From Phenylobacterium sp. CCH9-H3 (GTDB taxonomy: Bacteria > Pseudomonadota > Alphaproteobacteria > Caulobacterales > Caulobacteraceae), in assembly GCF_001557235.1 (NCBI RefSeq), contig NZ_LSJI01000045.1, positions 1-56,837 of the forward strand: 56,837 bases of DNA, in the 5' to 3' direction. Positions 27,064-34,998 of the stretch are shown one piece after another. The position numbers and the translations under genes were made by a program. Numbering within the stretch: position 1 is the stretch's first letter; the number at the start of each line of letters is the position of its first letter. Under the pieces are notes generated by a model, which worked only from the letters and a program-made list of their open reading frames with translations, ran no database searches and was not told the origin of the DNA.

Positions 27064-27924
27064 TCAGCGCGTTCGCTTTGCGTCGAGGAAGAGGTCCTTG
27101 CTGCAGGCCAGCAGGATCCACAGGGACAGCTGCTCGATCGTGGCGAGCGGCGCGCGACCCCTTGCGAGCTGTTGCGCGGCGCGCCGCACAACACTCCGGA
27201 GGATCATGTTCGCGGCGCGAAGCGTGTCCGGCGACAGGTGTTGCTGCGCCTGGAAGAGGTTTTCGGTCAGTTGCCGCGTGCTCTGCGGCCGGCGGCGCTC
27301 CACCTCTGAGCTGATCGCATCGCGCACCTTCGGATGCGCCAGCAGCATCTGAAGAAGCGCGCCCCGTTGTTCGACGACCCGAAGGTAGGTCAAGGTCGAA
27401 AGGGTGATCCGCGAGAAGTAATCGTCACCGCCTCGAGACTCGGAAACGGGGGTGACGTTGGCCGCCGCGTATTCGGCTCGCGCCAGGGCGATCAGGAGCG
27501 CCTCCTGGCTGGAGAAGTAGTTGTAGAGTTGGGCTTCGCTGATGCCGGTCTCACGGGCGATACGGATCATGGAGGCCGCGCGCACGCCCTCGCGGGTGAT
27601 GATTTCCGCCGCCACGCGCAGGATCTGAGACTCCCTCGCCGCGGGTGTCAGCCGGGTTCGGGCCCGGCGCGGTTTCGCCTTCGGGATCGTCACCGAGGCC
27701 TCCGCCCCCGGCGGAAGCGGGGGCAGGGGCGGGCGCGGGTCGGCGCGGCCCGCGTAGACCTTCGACCAGTAGCCGCGCCCGGGATAGGGGATGGCGGCAC
27801 GCTCGCAGAACTTGGTCAGCGCATAGGCTCCGATCCCGAAATCAGCAGCGCAAGCACTCATGGGTCGGGTCCACACCCGATCGTAGAGTTCCTCGCGCGT
27901 CAGCGTCCTGGCAACCGGTGTCAA
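27064..27924 (-). CDS. TetR regulator with an extra N-terminal domain
   Basis: The 286-aa protein has two parts. Residues about 5-62 (LTREELYDRVWTRPMSACAA...ALTKFCERAAIPYP..GYW.KV.AG) match by eye a small helical domain seen in other bacterial proteins as LTREELYELVWS..., probably DNA-binding. After a Pro-rich linker, residues about 92-140 are a TetR helix-turn-helix (ILRVAAEIITREGVRAASMIRIARETGI, LYNYFSSQEAL), then an effector domain. The TTG start has GGGAG 6 nt upstream. The fusion would put two possible DNA-binding modules in one protein. It lies divergent from the cupredoxin gene, which has a 20-bp repeat; target genes are unknown. Confidence 0.8.
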   Translation of the reverse strand: MTPVARTLTREELYDRVWTRPMSACAADFGIGAYALTKFCERAAIPYPGRGYWSKVYAGRADPRPPLPPLPPGAEASVTIPKAKPRRARTRLTPAARESQILRVAAEIITREGVRAASMIRIARETGISEAQLYNYFSSQEALLIALARAEYAAANVTPVSESRGGDDYFSRITLSTLTYLRVVEQRGALLQMLLAHPKVRDAISSEVERRRPQSTRQLTENLFQAQQHLSPDTLRAANMILRSVVRRAAQQLARGRAPLATIEQLSLWILLACSKDLFLDAKRTR

Positions 27925-28020
27925 ATCACGCTCCCGCCCCGTCCAGCGCCTTCCTTACTACAGCCCTCGAGCGCCGAGAAACACCGGCCCTGGACGACCG
28001 CGGACTGTTGGGCCCTGAAC

Positions 28021-28040
28021 CGTCCCTCCGCCAGGGGACA
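28021..28040. promoter_or_regulatory. 20-bp inverted repeat, site 8
   Basis: CGTCCC-N8-GGGACA, centred 94 nt upstream of the cupredoxin ATG at 28125 and about 107 nt from the divergent TetR-fusion start. A TAGTCT lies about 23 nt downstream of the repeat. Confidence 0.72.
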
Positions 28041-28124
28041 GCCGCTGCTCCGAGCATCCCACTAGTCTCAAGGCTGATCGCTATCGGCTTGGCGATCTCG
28101 TCCCTTGCCCGTTCGGAGCTCAGC

Positions 28125-28505
28125 ATGACCACGACGCGTCGTAGCCTTCTGTTGTTCGGGGTCGCGACGGCGGCCCTGGCAAGCGCGGCGAACGCCGCTG
28201 AGACACGCCGCGTCGAAATCTCCCAGACCAAGACCGCCTTCGAACCCGCAGAGCTCGCGATCCGGGCGGGCGACACGGTTCGCTGGCGCAACCAGGGCCT
28301 CATCGAGCACACCGTCGTGTGCGACCCGACCAAGGCGAAGAACCCGAAGCATGCGGCCTACCCGGCCGGGGCCACGCCGTTCGCCTCCGAGCCCCTGGCC
28401 GATGGCGCCACATTCGAACACACTTTCACGGTTCCCGGCGTCTACCTCTATTTCTGCCAAGAGCACGAGGCGATGGAGATGTTCGGCAAGATCACCGTCA
28501 CCTAA
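28125..28505 (+). CDS. exported cupredoxin (plastocyanin/amicyanin-like)
   Basis: This 126-aa protein has an N-terminal signal (TTTRRSLLLFG..., a short Tat-like start, cleaved near ...ANAA). The type-1 copper ligands are visible: His62 (IEHTVV), Cys111, His114 and Met117 in YFCQEHEAM. The small size and C-terminal Cys-x2-His-x2-Met loop fit an amicyanin- or plastocyanin-like electron carrier in the periplasm. It is transcribed alone from a promoter region with a 20-bp repeat. It may shuttle electrons between the cytochromes and oxidoreductases of this island. Confidence 0.88.
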   Translation: MTTTRRSLLLFGVATAALASAANAAETRRVEISQTKTAFEPAELAIRAGDTVRWRNQGLIEHTVVCDPTKAKNPKHAAYPAGATPFASEPLADGATFEHTFTVPGVYLYFCQEHEAMEMFGKITVT

Positions 28506-28515
28506 GACAGCGGGT

Positions 28516-29943
28516 CTAGGAGGCGGGGTCGCCGACCCCTGGAGGCACAGGGAACGCCTCCCCGAGCGCACGGACCAGCGGTTCGGCCTTGGACATCGTG
28601 GGAGTCTCTCCGAACACCGCGAGGCTGTCGCTTTCCGGCGTGTAGGCCTTCCACACGAAGCCGTCGGCGCAGGTCAGGGACGTCGCCGTGACGGGCGCCT
28701 TTGCGAAGGCGGTCCAGCAGGAGCTCATCCGCCGCGCCACGGCGCGGTCAAGGTCGGTGGCCTGGCCGTTCATCTTCGGTGACCGGTCGACGCTGTTGAA
28801 GACATACGGAAGCTCAGCGGCATGGGGCGCGCCGCGCGGCTGCTCGGCTTTGCGCCAGGGCGGGACGAAGGTGAAGACGTACTCCCATGCCGCCGCCTTG
28901 CCCGTGGTCGAGGCGAGCTTGACGGTCTTGTAGCCCTCGGGCGCGAAGAACTCCGCGTTGGTGCTACCGACGACCAGCGGCACGTCGACCGTCACGCCGC
29001 TCGCGAAGCCCGGGCCGGTCTTGGTCGTTCGGACCTTGCCGTCCAGGACCAGGTAGTTGCCGCCCTGAAAGCCGAAACGCGCCTTCTCGCTGATCACCTG
29101 ATCGGCCGGGAGCGCCCGCAACTGCTCGGACGTGGCGCCCGCGCCCGGCAAGCCGAGGGCGTTGGCGAACTTGACCCCGTCCGCCTCGGCTTCCGCCAGG
29201 GTCCTGCCGCCGCCAACCTGGGGGACTGCCGACTGGATGATCGCCTTCTGGAACAGCCCCCGTGATGGCGGCGTCGACTGGAGGCCAGCGACCAGCACCG
29301 CGCCCGCCGATTGGCCGAAGAGGGTGACATTCTTGGTGTCGGCGCCCAGGGCCTTGCCGTTCCGTTGCACCCACTGCAGGCCCGCGATCGCGTCCATCAA
29401 CTGGTAGTTCGCGAGCCCCTCGTTGCCGGCGGCAGCCTTCGTCAGCGCCGGGTGTGCGAACTGCCCCAGCATGCCCAGCCGGTAGTTGACCGTGACCAGG
29501 ATGACGCCCTGCTTCGCGAGGGACGTCCCGTCATAGGTGGGCACGCTGGCGGCGCCCAGATACCCGGCCCCCCCGTAGAGGAAGACCATGACCGGCGCGT
29601 TGCGGGCGTCCTTGGGCGCCCAGACGTTCAGGTAGAGGCAGTCCTCGCTCGAGGCTCCCGCCACGCCGCCGCCATTTGGCCGTCCGTCGGCAGGGGTCGG
29701 CTGCAGGCAAGGGAGCGCGTAGTGCGTCGCATCCCGCTCGCCGGTCCAGCTGGTCGGCTGCGGGGGCCGCCAGCGAAGGTCTCCGACGGGCGGCTTGGCG
29801 AACGGCACGCCTTTGAACGTGCGTACGCCATCCTCCAGGCTGCCCACCAGGACCCCGCCATCAACGCGCAGCTTGGAAGGTTCGGCCCTGGCGGCCCCGA
29901 CCAGGACCAGAGTGGCGACGAGACCCGTCGTGAGCGCCTTCAT
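28516..29943 (-). CDS. exported type-B carboxylesterase
   Basis: This 475-aa protein has a short signal (MKALTTGLVATLVLVGAARA) and the carboxylesterase fold: GVPFAKPPVGDLRW, EDCLYLNVWAP, the nucleophile Ser212 in FGQSAG, an acid in STNAEFF and the histidine region HAAELPYVF. The usual oxyanion HGGG reads YGGAG here (FLYGGAGY), an atypical feature. GGAGGG precedes the ATG at 29943. It converges with the cupredoxin gene (10 nt between stops), and a 20-bp repeat is centred 103 nt upstream, in a gap shared with the divergent tannase-like gene. Substrate is an ester; no more can be said. Confidence 0.87.
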   Translation of the reverse strand: MKALTTGLVATLVLVGAARAEPSKLRVDGGVLVGSLEDGVRTFKGVPFAKPPVGDLRWRPPQPTSWTGERDATHYALPCLQPTPADGRPNGGGVAGASSEDCLYLNVWAPKDARNAPVMVFLYGGAGYLGAASVPTYDGTSLAKQGVILVTVNYRLGMLGQFAHPALTKAAAGNEGLANYQLMDAIAGLQWVQRNGKALGADTKNVTLFGQSAGAVLVAGLQSTPPSRGLFQKAIIQSAVPQVGGGRTLAEAEADGVKFANALGLPGAGATSEQLRALPADQVISEKARFGFQGGNYLVLDGKVRTTKTGPGFASGVTVDVPLVVGSTNAEFFAPEGYKTVKLASTTGKAAAWEYVFTFVPPWRKAEQPRGAPHAAELPYVFNSVDRSPKMNGQATDLDRAVARRMSSCWTAFAKAPVTATSLTCADGFVWKAYTPESDSLAVFGETPTMSKAEPLVRALGEAFPVPPGVGDPAS

Positions 29944-30036
29944 AGGATTTCCCTCCGGCCGTTGGGGCCCGCACCGCGTCGTCGCACAAGCGATCGCGCG
30001 TCGAGGTCTGATTTCGGCCGCCTGCGCGGCCTTGCA

Positions 30037-30056
30037 AGTCCCTGCCCAGGGGGACC
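30037..30056. promoter_or_regulatory. 20-bp inverted repeat, site 9
   Basis: AGTCCC-N8-GGGACC in a divergent gap: centred 103 nt from the carboxylesterase ATG (29943) and 122 nt from the tannase-like ATG (30169). Confidence 0.65.
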
Positions 30057-30168
30057 GCGTCACCGGCGGCGGCCAGGCGGCGCACCGGGTTGTCCCCGCG
30101 TAAAGGGGCTGCGGGTTCGTCCGCCCGCCGGTGAGATGGCCACTTCCGAGCGGAGGGGCGGTTCGCAC

Positions 30169-31689
30169 ATGTGGAGTCGACGTCTTCTACTCGCGGGCGC
30201 GACCTGGATCGTCGGCCTCTGGAGCGCGCCCGCCGTCGCCGCCCCCCTGGTCTGCGAGGCGCTCCAGGAGCGATGGGTAGCCGGCGCGCAGATCACAGCG
30301 GCGCACATCGTGCCCGCAAGCGCCACGGCGCCTGCGTATTGCAGGGTTGCGGCGACGATCGCGCCGGAGCTGCGGTTCGAAGTGCGCCTGCCTGTCGAGT
30401 GGAACGGCAAGTTCCACTACAGCGGCGGCGGCGGCTGGAACGGGGTCATACGACCGGTGAACCCGTCTGTACTGGCCCAAGGCTATGCCGACGTGGCGAG
30501 CAACGGGGGCCATGACGCGAAGGGCCAGACGGACGCGGAGAAGGCCGCCGACGGAACCTTCGCACGGGATCGCGATGCCCTACGGCTCTGGGCCTGGGAG
30601 TCCGTGCCCACGGTCACGCCGGCCGCAAAGGCGATCGTTGAGGCCGCATACGGCGCGCCACCTGAACGGGCCTATTTCGAGGGCTGCTCGACGGGAGGCC
30701 GGGAGGGTCTGCTCACCGCACTTAGGCGGCCCGACCTGTTCGATGGGGTGATCGCCGGCGCTCCGGGCAGCGCCGGCGGCTACGCCCAAATGCAGCGGGC
30801 CGCCCGCTTTGCCGCCGCGCCGGGCGCCCTGATCACGCCTTCGAAGATGGCTTTCGTCCATCGGGCGGTGCTGAGCGCCTGCGACACCACCGCCGCCGAC
30901 GGCCTGGCGGACGGGATCGTCTCAAACTGGGCCGCGTGCCGTTTCGATCCTCGGCGACTCCGGTGTCCGGACGGCGCGGAGGGGGGCGAGCAGTGCCTCT
31001 CGGATCCTCAGCTGGCCGTGCTCCTTTCGCTCACCTCGCCGGTGACCGTCGCGGGCGGCCGATTCACCGAGCCCGGCTATCTCCTGAACGGGCCGCCGAC
31101 CTCGCCGGGTCAGTGGGACCGGGTGGCATTCGGAGACCCTTCGGTCTTCAGACGCTACGTGGACGGCTTCGTGAAGCACTTCCTGGCCAAGGACACCCAG
31201 GTCGACGCCCTGGCCTACGATCTCAACACCCACGGCGCCGAGTTCATGGCGGTTCGCGACCTGGGCGACGTCGCCGTCGACGCGGACTTGTCCGCCTTCG
31301 CGCGGCGCGGGAAGCTGCTCCTCTGGACCGGCGCTGGGGATCCCATGGTGCCGACATCTCGCACTGTGAACTACTACAAGGCCGTGGTCGCGAAAGCGGG
31401 CGGCAGGGCAAGGGCCGAGCGTTTCATGCGGTTCTACGTCCTGGGCGGCGTCGCCCACTGCGGCGGGGGCGGTGGTGCGGATCGCGTGGACGCTCTTCTG
31501 CCGGCCCTTGACGCCTGGGTGACCAAAGGACGTCCGCCCGCTGGCCTGACCGCCGTCCGCAGGGATCTCGTGACCGGCGCGCCCGCACTCTCGCGGCCCC
31601 TTTGCCCGTATCCGACCTATGCCCGGTACCTCGGCAAGGGTGACCCCGCGGTCGCGGCGAGCTTTCGGTGCGTGCGCCCGAATGACTGA
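30169..31689 (+). CDS. exported tannase/feruloyl-esterase family hydrolase
   Basis: This 506-aa protein (ATG 30169 with GAGGGG upstream; an ATG at 30136 is also possible) has a signal to about residue 25. It is the closest relative in the window of the 5349-6881 enzyme, sharing YSGGGG, VASNGGHD, a GCSTGG nucleophile (Cys173-Ser174), TGAGDPMVP and GVAHCGGG, so the CS-D-HC pattern is complete. It ends ...CPYPTYARYLGKGD. The final 8 nt overlap the next gene, a kinase-like protein, so the two are translationally coupled. That pairing suggests hydrolysis outside the cell followed by phosphorylation of a released alcohol inside; this is inference. Confidence 0.88.
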   Translation: MWSRRLLLAGATWIVGLWSAPAVAAPLVCEALQERWVAGAQITAAHIVPASATAPAYCRVAATIAPELRFEVRLPVEWNGKFHYSGGGGWNGVIRPVNPSVLAQGYADVASNGGHDAKGQTDAEKAADGTFARDRDALRLWAWESVPTVTPAAKAIVEAAYGAPPERAYFEGCSTGGREGLLTALRRPDLFDGVIAGAPGSAGGYAQMQRAARFAAAPGALITPSKMAFVHRAVLSACDTTAADGLADGIVSNWAACRFDPRRLRCPDGAEGGEQCLSDPQLAVLLSLTSPVTVAGGRFTEPGYLLNGPPTSPGQWDRVAFGDPSVFRRYVDGFVKHFLAKDTQVDALAYDLNTHGAEFMAVRDLGDVAVDADLSAFARRGKLLLWTGAGDPMVPTSRTVNYYKAVVAKAGGRARAERFMRFYVLGGVAHCGGGGGADRVDALLPALDAWVTKGRPPAGLTAVRRDLVTGAPALSRPLCPYPTYARYLGKGDPAVAASFRCVRPND

Positions 31690-32818
31690 TTTCCCGACCT
31701 ACCCGGAGCATCTGTCGCCCGACTTCCTGACGAGGGTGATTGCCGAGCAGCACCCCGGAACCGTCGTCGGCGCGGTCCAGGTCCTTGGCGCGGAGGGGTT
31801 CGGAGACACCCACGTCTCCACGGCTGCGAGGGTCCGCCTCGAAGTGCGGTATGGCGCCAACCCGCGATCACTACCGAACCGCATCTTCGTCAAGATGCCG
31901 AAGACCAACGATTGGCCGTCTCGCGGGGTGGCGTTGCCCGACGGCGCGCGCCAACGCCCGCCGCGCACACCGCTCTTCGAGAACGAAGTGAACTTCTACC
32001 GTCACGAGGCGATGAACCCGGAGGTCGCGGCGGCGCCCACGCTGGGGGCGATCTTCGATCCGCCGAGTGGCCGGTTCGTCCTCTTGTTGGAGGACTTGGC
32101 GCACGGCGGCGCGGCCTTCCCGTCTCAGTACGACACCGCGACATGGGATCACTCGGAGGGGCTGCTCGCGGCATTGGCCCGCATCCACGCCGCCTACTGG
32201 AACAGTCCCCGTTTCCCGAGCGATCTCGGATGGCTGCAAAGTACGGCCGAGGGGCCGGTCGCGGCGTGCCTGCATGGGCCTGTCCAGACCAGCGTCCGCG
32301 ATGAGCTCGACAAGCTGAAGTTCAAGCGTGAACTCCTGGGACGTATCGGGCTGACGCCAGAGGCCCTGTTCGCGGACCTCGGCCGCCTGCAGCGCCACCA
32401 GCAGCGCGGGGTGCAAACGCTGATCCACGGCGACGCCCACTTCGGCAACACCTACTGGATGGCCGACGGTTCGGTCGGGTTCTTCGACTGGCAATTGGCG
32501 GCGCGGGGCTCCGCCCTGCAGGATGTCAGCTACCTCATCGTGACGGCGCACTCCATCGATGAGCGGCGACGGCGCGAACGCGACCTGTTGCGCATCTACC
32601 GCGAGCACCTGGCCGCCCACGGCGTGACGCCGCTCCCGAGCGCCGACGAGATCTGGCTGGAGTACCGACGCGCCATGCACTGGTGCGTGGCGATCGGCTG
32701 GATGCCCTGTCCCGTGGAAGCCTATGGCTGGGAGCTCGTCGTCATTGCCAACAACCGAACGACCGCCGCCTATGAGGATCTGGAAACCGCGCAGGCGCTG
32801 CGCGAGGTACCGGCCTAG
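31682..32818 (+). CDS. aminoglycoside-phosphotransferase-fold kinase
   Basis: The 378-aa cytosolic protein has the APH/choline-kinase fold. An FVKMPK segment (residues about 65-72) supplies the ATP lysine, LLLEDL the hinge and LIHGDAHFGNTYW the catalytic loop (about 240-252). FFDWQLA then stands where DFG is usual. The long insertions and LYR-EHL and W..M.C.A segments recall small-molecule kinases of the ecdysteroid-kinase-like/DUF1679 group; that placement is by eye. It overlaps the tannase-like gene by 8 nt, so its start is secure. It would phosphorylate a hydroxyl or amine on the imported product rather than confer antibiotic resistance. Confidence 0.8.
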   Translation: MTDFPTYPEHLSPDFLTRVIAEQHPGTVVGAVQVLGAEGFGDTHVSTAARVRLEVRYGANPRSLPNRIFVKMPKTNDWPSRGVALPDGARQRPPRTPLFENEVNFYRHEAMNPEVAAAPTLGAIFDPPSGRFVLLLEDLAHGGAAFPSQYDTATWDHSEGLLAALARIHAAYWNSPRFPSDLGWLQSTAEGPVAACLHGPVQTSVRDELDKLKFKRELLGRIGLTPEALFADLGRLQRHQQRGVQTLIHGDAHFGNTYWMADGSVGFFDWQLAARGSALQDVSYLIVTAHSIDERRRRERDLLRIYREHLAAHGVTPLPSADEIWLEYRRAMHWCVAIGWMPCPVEAYGWELVVIANNRTTAAYEDLETAQALREVPA

Positions 32819-32839
32819 GTCGCCGCTCAGCGGGCTCGC

Positions 32840-32859
32840 GGTCCCTGGGCGCCGGGACT
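32840..32859. promoter_or_regulatory. 20-bp inverted repeat, site 10
   Basis: GGTCCC-N8-GGGACT, centred 90 nt upstream of the cytochrome c' ATG at 32940. It follows the kinase stop by 21 nt, so it would start a new transcript. Confidence 0.65.
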
Positions 32860-32939
32860 TACAGCCGAGCGATGACCGAGAATATTGACCCACTCTCCAA
32901 TTGTGTCCCATCGGGACGAGTCCGTATTACGGAGGCGGA

Positions 32940-33443
32940 ATGGGTAAGCGCGCGCAACGGCTCGACAAGCGGCGGTTCGGAAGCTCCAGACGGATAGCGA
33001 TGCACGCCGCTGTCTGCGGGTCAGTTCTCGGCCTCTCGGCCTTACTCGTTCCTGACACGGCTCGCCCGGCGACAGATCCTGTCCCCGAACGCCAGGCGCT
33101 CATGAAGCAGCTGGGCCAGCAGATGAAGGCGGCCGGCAACCTGGCGAATGGGCAAACCCCTTGGGGCGCCGCCCAGGCGAAGGCTGTCGCAGACGCGGTG
33201 GCCCAAAGCGGCCAGACAGCGAGAGGTCTGTTCCCCCCGGCCTCCGCAAACGACCCGAAGACGAATGCGGCCGGAGCCGTTTGGCAGAACCGTTCCGACT
33301 TCGACAAACGGTTGGCCCAGATGAGCACTCTGGCTCGCACGATGGGCAAGGCTGACACCCAGGCGGCCTTTCGGGCGTCGTTCCAGGACCTCTCCGCCAC
33401 CTGCAAGTCGTGCCACGACGTCTATCGCAAGAAGAAGAGCTGA
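32940..33443 (+). CDS. cytochrome c' (class II cytochrome c)
   Basis: The 167-aa protein (ATG 32940 with GGAGGCGGA upstream) has a basic N-terminus and a signal sequence (MHAAVCGSVLGLSALLV...). A helical domain ends in the heme motif Cys155-Lys-Ser-Cys-His159 followed by DVYR. A C-terminal CxxCH with this tail is diagnostic of four-helix cytochrome c'. Such proteins sit in the periplasm and bind gas ligands or carry electrons. The next gene, a diheme cytochrome, starts 8 nt later, so the two share a transcript. Confidence 0.87.
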   Translation: MGKRAQRLDKRRFGSSRRIAMHAAVCGSVLGLSALLVPDTARPATDPVPERQALMKQLGQQMKAAGNLANGQTPWGAAQAKAVADAVAQSGQTARGLFPPASANDPKTNAAGAVWQNRSDFDKRLAQMSTLARTMGKADTQAAFRASFQDLSATCKSCHDVYRKKKS

Positions 33444-33451
33444 GCCGCCGC

Positions 33452-34375
33452 ATGCAACATCGGCGACTGGCGATCGGCGGCGTCGCCCTGGCGGCGGCCC
33501 TCACGGCGTATCTGCTGATCGCGCCTCGGCCGTTACCGGCCCGGGAATTGGCCCCTGGTTACACGCCGGACCTGGTCAACGGCGCGGTTCTGTTCAACGC
33601 CGGCAACTGCTCGGCTTGCCACATGACGCCCGACCAGGAGGATCGCTTCCAGCTCGGCGGCGGGCGGCGACTGGAGTCGCCGTTCGGGGCGTTCCTGGCG
33701 CCGAATATCTCGCCGGATCGCAAGACAGGCATCGGTGACTGGAGCGAGCTGTCGTTCGTCAGCGCCATGAAGCGCGGCGTGGGTCGCAAGGGCGAACACC
33801 TCTACCCCGCCTTTCCGTATGCCGCCTACAGCCGGATGACGACAAAGGACGTCCGCGACCTGTTCGCCTACCTCAAGACCTTGCCGCCCGTCTCGCGTGC
33901 AAACCAGGACCACTCGTTGTACGCCCCCTTCAACGTTCGCATGACCGTGGGCGTCTGGAAGCTCCTCTATTTCCGACCTCGCACGATCGAGTCCGATCCG
34001 ACGAGGTCGTCGGCCTGGAATCGCGGCCGGTACCTCGCGGAGGGCCCAGCCCACTGCGCCGAGTGCCACACGCCGCGCGACGCGCTCGGCGGTCCCGACG
34101 ATGACCGCCTTTACGCTGGCGCGCCCAGCCTCGAGGCGGGGGGGCGTTTCGCGACCAACATCACGCCTCACCCGGACGGCATCGGCGATTGGACCGTCGG
34201 CGACATCGCCGACTTCCTGAAAACCGGGACTGACAAATGCTTCAACGAACCGGTCGGGATGCGCGAGGTGCTCGAGAGTACGTCTCGGTACACAGACGAG
34301 GACTTGGCGGCGCTCAGCACGTACATCCACGCTCTACCGTCGCGCGCGGGCAATCGAGACAAGAAGGCCTGCTAG
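33452..34375 (+). CDS. membrane-anchored diheme cytochrome c
   Basis: This 307-aa protein has one N-terminal hydrophobic segment (about residues 6-22), probably an uncleaved anchor. Two heme sites follow: Cys53-Ser-Ala-Cys-His57 and Cys202-Ala-Glu-Cys-His206. ITPHPDGIGDWT and NISPDRKTGIGDWS recall the repeats in cytochrome subunits of alcohol and aldehyde dehydrogenases. The usual third heme of those subunits is missing. It is 8 nt downstream of the cytochrome c' gene. It probably passes electrons from a periplasmic dehydrogenase to the respiratory chain. Confidence 0.85.
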   Translation: MQHRRLAIGGVALAAALTAYLLIAPRPLPARELAPGYTPDLVNGAVLFNAGNCSACHMTPDQEDRFQLGGGRRLESPFGAFLAPNISPDRKTGIGDWSELSFVSAMKRGVGRKGEHLYPAFPYAAYSRMTTKDVRDLFAYLKTLPPVSRANQDHSLYAPFNVRMTVGVWKLLYFRPRTIESDPTRSSAWNRGRYLAEGPAHCAECHTPRDALGGPDDDRLYAGAPSLEAGGRFATNITPHPDGIGDWTVGDIADFLKTGTDKCFNEPVGMREVLESTSRYTDEDLAALSTYIHALPSRAGNRDKKAC

Positions 34376-34379
34376 CGGA

Positions 34380-34404
34380 GGCCGGCGCGGGACGCGCGCC
34401 GGCC
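34380..34404. terminator. strong GC hairpin between convergent cytochrome genes
   Basis: A 10-bp perfect stem (GGCCGGCGCG / CGCGCCGGCC) with a 5-nt loop sits between the plus-strand diheme cytochrome stop (34375) and the minus-strand cytochrome stop (34428). It lacks a T-tract but is well placed for a bidirectional terminator. Confidence 0.5.
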
Positions 34405-34427
34405 GACGGCTCCAGCCAATGCAATCG

Positions 34428-34835
34428 CTACTTCAAGGTCTTCAAATAGCTGATCAGAGCCGCGCGCTCGGCATCGTCCGGCACCTTTTGCTCCATCTCG
34501 GTACCGGGCACGGCCGCCTGCGAGTCCCGCAAAAAGGGGTCGAGGTTTGCGTCATTCCAAACCTCTCCGCGGCGGGCCTTCAAGGCGGCGCTGTAGTCGT
34601 ATTCGACAGAGGCGATTTGCCGCCCGTAGACGCCCGGAAGCGGAGGCGCCCGAAACTCGTCGTCGTGGCACTCCTTACAGCGCTGCCGGAAAATCTGCCG
34701 ACCCGTCGTCTCGGCCTGGGTAAGAGCGGGGGGGCCGGTGCTGGAGGCTTGGCCGCCGGCCTCTGCGGATTCGAGGCCAGCCACCGCCAGCAGCGCGCCG
34801 GCCCCGAAGCAAGCGGCGAGCGCGGTCCTAGACAT
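34428..34835 (-). CDS. exported monoheme cytochrome c
   Basis: The 135-aa protein has a signal peptide (MSRTALAACFGAGALLAVAG..., about 25 residues). Its class-I-type heme site is Cys53-Lys-Glu-Cys-His57 (FRQRCKECHDDEF), with a C-terminal helix ending LISYLKTLK. A Met ligand is likely in PGTEMEQ. It is a small periplasmic electron carrier. It faces the divergent esterase gene, and both share the 20-bp repeat at 34902-34921, centred 76 nt from this start and 87 nt from the other. Confidence 0.85.
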   Translation of the reverse strand: MSRTALAACFGAGALLAVAGLESAEAGGQASSTGPPALTQAETTGRQIFRQRCKECHDDEFRAPPLPGVYGRQIASVEYDYSAALKARRGEVWNDANLDPFLRDSQAAVPGTEMEQKVPDDAERAALISYLKTLK

Positions 34836-34901
34836 GATGTTCTCCAGGGATGGTCCAAACTCCCCCTGGCCGGAGGAGACCCCAGAACAGGCGCCGACGC
34901 C

Positions 34902-34921
34902 TGTCCCCTCGCTCGGGGACT
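34902..34921. promoter_or_regulatory. 20-bp inverted repeat, site 11
   Basis: TGTCCC-N8-GGGACT, placed almost midway between divergent starts: 76 nt to the cytochrome ATG (34835) and 87 nt to the esterase ATG (34999). Confidence 0.75.
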
Positions 34922-34998
34922 GCCTCGCGCGTCAATCGCGCGGACGATGTGAGGCAAGAGTGCGTCGCCGACCTGTCGACGCCGGCAGTGGGTGTGCG

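Noticed and set aside
31682..32818. Antibiotic-resistance aminoglycoside phosphotransferase
   Set aside because: The fold matches, but the coupling to an esterase gene and the sequence outside the core motifs point to a catabolic small-molecule kinase.
32904..32923. TGTCCC followed by a partial match at 32904-32923
   Set aside because: The right arm reads GAGTCC instead of GGGACA, so it fails the 8-nt-spaced dyad. A better copy is 64 nt upstream at 32840.
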